Shown piece by piece: positions 5,907 to 6,400 of a stretch of 6,400 nucleotides of DNA. The position numbers and the translations under genes were made by a program. How positions within the stretch are numbered: position 1 is the stretch's first letter; every line of letters begins with the position of its first letter. Source of the DNA: Spirochaetaceae bacterium (lineage in GTDB: Bacteria; Spirochaetota; Spirochaetia; DSM-27196; SKKC01); assembly GCA_003554375.1 (NCBI GenBank), contig PWGF01000079.1, positions 1-6,400 on the forward strand, given 5' to 3'. The notes below the pieces were generated by a model that saw nothing but the letters and a program-made list of their open reading frames with translations, was not told the origin of the DNA and searched no databases.

Positions 5907-5932
5907 CTCCGTTCCCGCGCTCCGTTCCCGCG
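5907..5932. repeat. Exact 13-bp tandem duplication
   Basis: CTCCGTTCCCGCG occurs twice head to tail (5907-5919 and 5920-5932) in the 220-base divergent gap, about 100 bases upstream of the repressor ATG. It could be a slippage-generated repeat or a paired binding site. Nothing else recognisable lies between 5809 and 5990, and no clear promoter for the repressor gene was found there. Confidence 0.6.
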
Positions 5933-5993
5933 CCCCAGCCGAGTGTCCTGGGCGTACCAAAGACAGCTCCGAAGCCCCATTTCCTTCAGCGCT

Positions 5994-6022
5994 TTGACGG
6001 TTTAGTCTGATTATCATACAAT
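5994..6022 (+). promoter_or_regulatory. Strong sigma70-like promoter of the SDR gene
   Basis: TTGACG (5994-5999) and TACAAT (6017-6022) are 17 bases apart and match the consensus at five of six bases each, the best promoter in the window. The expected transcript start, about seven bases after the -10 box, falls at or beside the A of the ATG (6029), so the message may have almost no leader. Confidence 0.7.
6007..6022. promoter_or_regulatory. Candidate GntR operator overlapping the SDR -10 box
   Basis: Positions 6010-6022 read, on the minus strand, ATTGTATGATAAT. This differs at only two positions from the perfect palindrome at 4902-4914. It keeps the FadR-type TTGTnnnA pattern, with one C changed to T. 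The overlapping CTGATTATCA (6007-6016) is identical to the second palindrome near the operon promoter. Binding here would cover the -10 box and shut off the SDR gene. Confidence 0.6.
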
Positions 6023-6028
6023 CTCATC

Positions 6029-6400
6029 ATGGATCAATGCAATCGACCGAATGCTACGGAGGAGCTGCGGAGCCTGTTCTCCCTGGAAGAAAAAGTCGTG
6101 GCAATAACCGGCGCCGGCGGAGAACTGTGCGGCGCCATCGCGCGCACCCTTGGCAGTCTTGGGGTGCGCGTAGCTGTAGTCGATCGGTCCGAACCGGCTG
6201 CGGAGTCCACCACGAGCGACATTCGGGCAGCCGGCGGCGATTCCCTTGCACTTGCGACCGATGTCCTCTCAACCCGGGAGCTCGAAGACGCACGCGACCG
6301 GATCATTGCCAGGTGGGGCCGTTGCGATGCTCTCATAAACGGCGCAGGTGGGAATAGACCCGAAGGTACTACGGACGTGCTCTACGCGAACGAGGCCCGC
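6029..6400 (+). CDS. Short-chain dehydrogenase/reductase, mannonate/fructuronate oxidoreductase type (partial, N-terminal 124 codons)
   Basis: NAD(P)-dependent cytosolic oxidoreductase; close relatives interconvert fructuronate and mannonate or related sugar acids. The frame is open from the ATG at 6029 to the window edge, so the catalytic Tyr-x-x-x-Lys is not in view. Visible are LFSLEEKVVAITGAGG with the dinucleotide loop TGAGGELCG (residues 30-38), VAVVDRS with an Asp at the end of strand 2 that favours NAD(H), LATDV, and LINGAGGNRPEGTT. The last matches the INGAGGN-P-TT pattern of the mannonate oxidoreductase-type SDRs. There is no usable ribosome site before the ATG, which sits seven bases after the -10 box, so translation is probably leaderless. 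The gene is divergent from the repressor and shares operator-like sites with the catabolic operon, so it probably acts in the same pathway. It could instead act on a modified sugar rather than a uronate. Confidence 0.85.
   Translation, partial: MDQCNRPNATEELRSLFSLEEKVVAITGAGGELCGAIARTLGSLGVRVAVVDRSEPAAESTTSDIRAAGGDSLALATDVLSTRELEDARDRIIARWGRCDALINGAGGNRPEGTTDVLYANEAR

Overview
The window (about 57-58% G+C by eye) is one carbohydrate-uptake and catabolism locus. Five genes lie on the minus strand, read from right to left: a GntR/FCD repressor, a CoA-acylating (methyl)malonate-semialdehyde-type aldehyde dehydrogenase, a transaldolase-family enzyme, a periplasmic sugar-binding protein, and the first 129 codons of a MalF/UgpA-type ABC permease. 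A short-chain dehydrogenase of the mannonate/fructuronate oxidoreductase type starts divergently at the right edge and runs off the window. No mobile element, tRNA, rRNA or CRISPR was seen.

Organism: the binding protein has an export signal followed directly by a mature end of the type AAGQAEEA, with no lipobox cysteine. That style is common in free-living Spirochaetota such as Spirochaeta-like genera. The G+C and the strong AGGAGG ribosome sites fit, but this remains a moderate-confidence inference.

Layout: 1-387 permease (partial); 388-511 intercistronic gap with a 12-bp stem-loop; 512-1855 binding protein; 1856-2005 gap with a candidate internal promoter; 2006-3139 transaldolase; 3136-4773 aldehyde dehydrogenase, whose stop overlaps the transaldolase start as ATGA; 4774-5082 a structured regulatory gap with a nested hairpin, two abutting palindromes and a candidate promoter; 5083-5808 repressor; 5809-6028 divergent gap with a 13-bp tandem repeat and a strong sigma70-like promoter; 6029-6400 dehydrogenase (partial).

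How it may work: the ABC system imports a sugar or sugar derivative, the SDR performs a redox step on a sugar (acid), the transaldolase cleaves a ketose and passes on a three-carbon unit, and the aldehyde dehydrogenase oxidises an aldehyde. FadR-type palindromes and a shared CTGATTATCA sit in front of both the catabolic operon and the SDR gene, so the local GntR protein probably controls both. The combination of transaldolase and CoA-type dehydrogenase with uronate-like SDR does not match a textbook pathway. It formally resembles the transaldolase route of sulfosugar breakdown, but the substrate cannot be read from this window. The most interesting points are the enzyme combination, the altered transaldolase active site, the shared operators, the apparently leaderless SDR gene and the nested hairpin.
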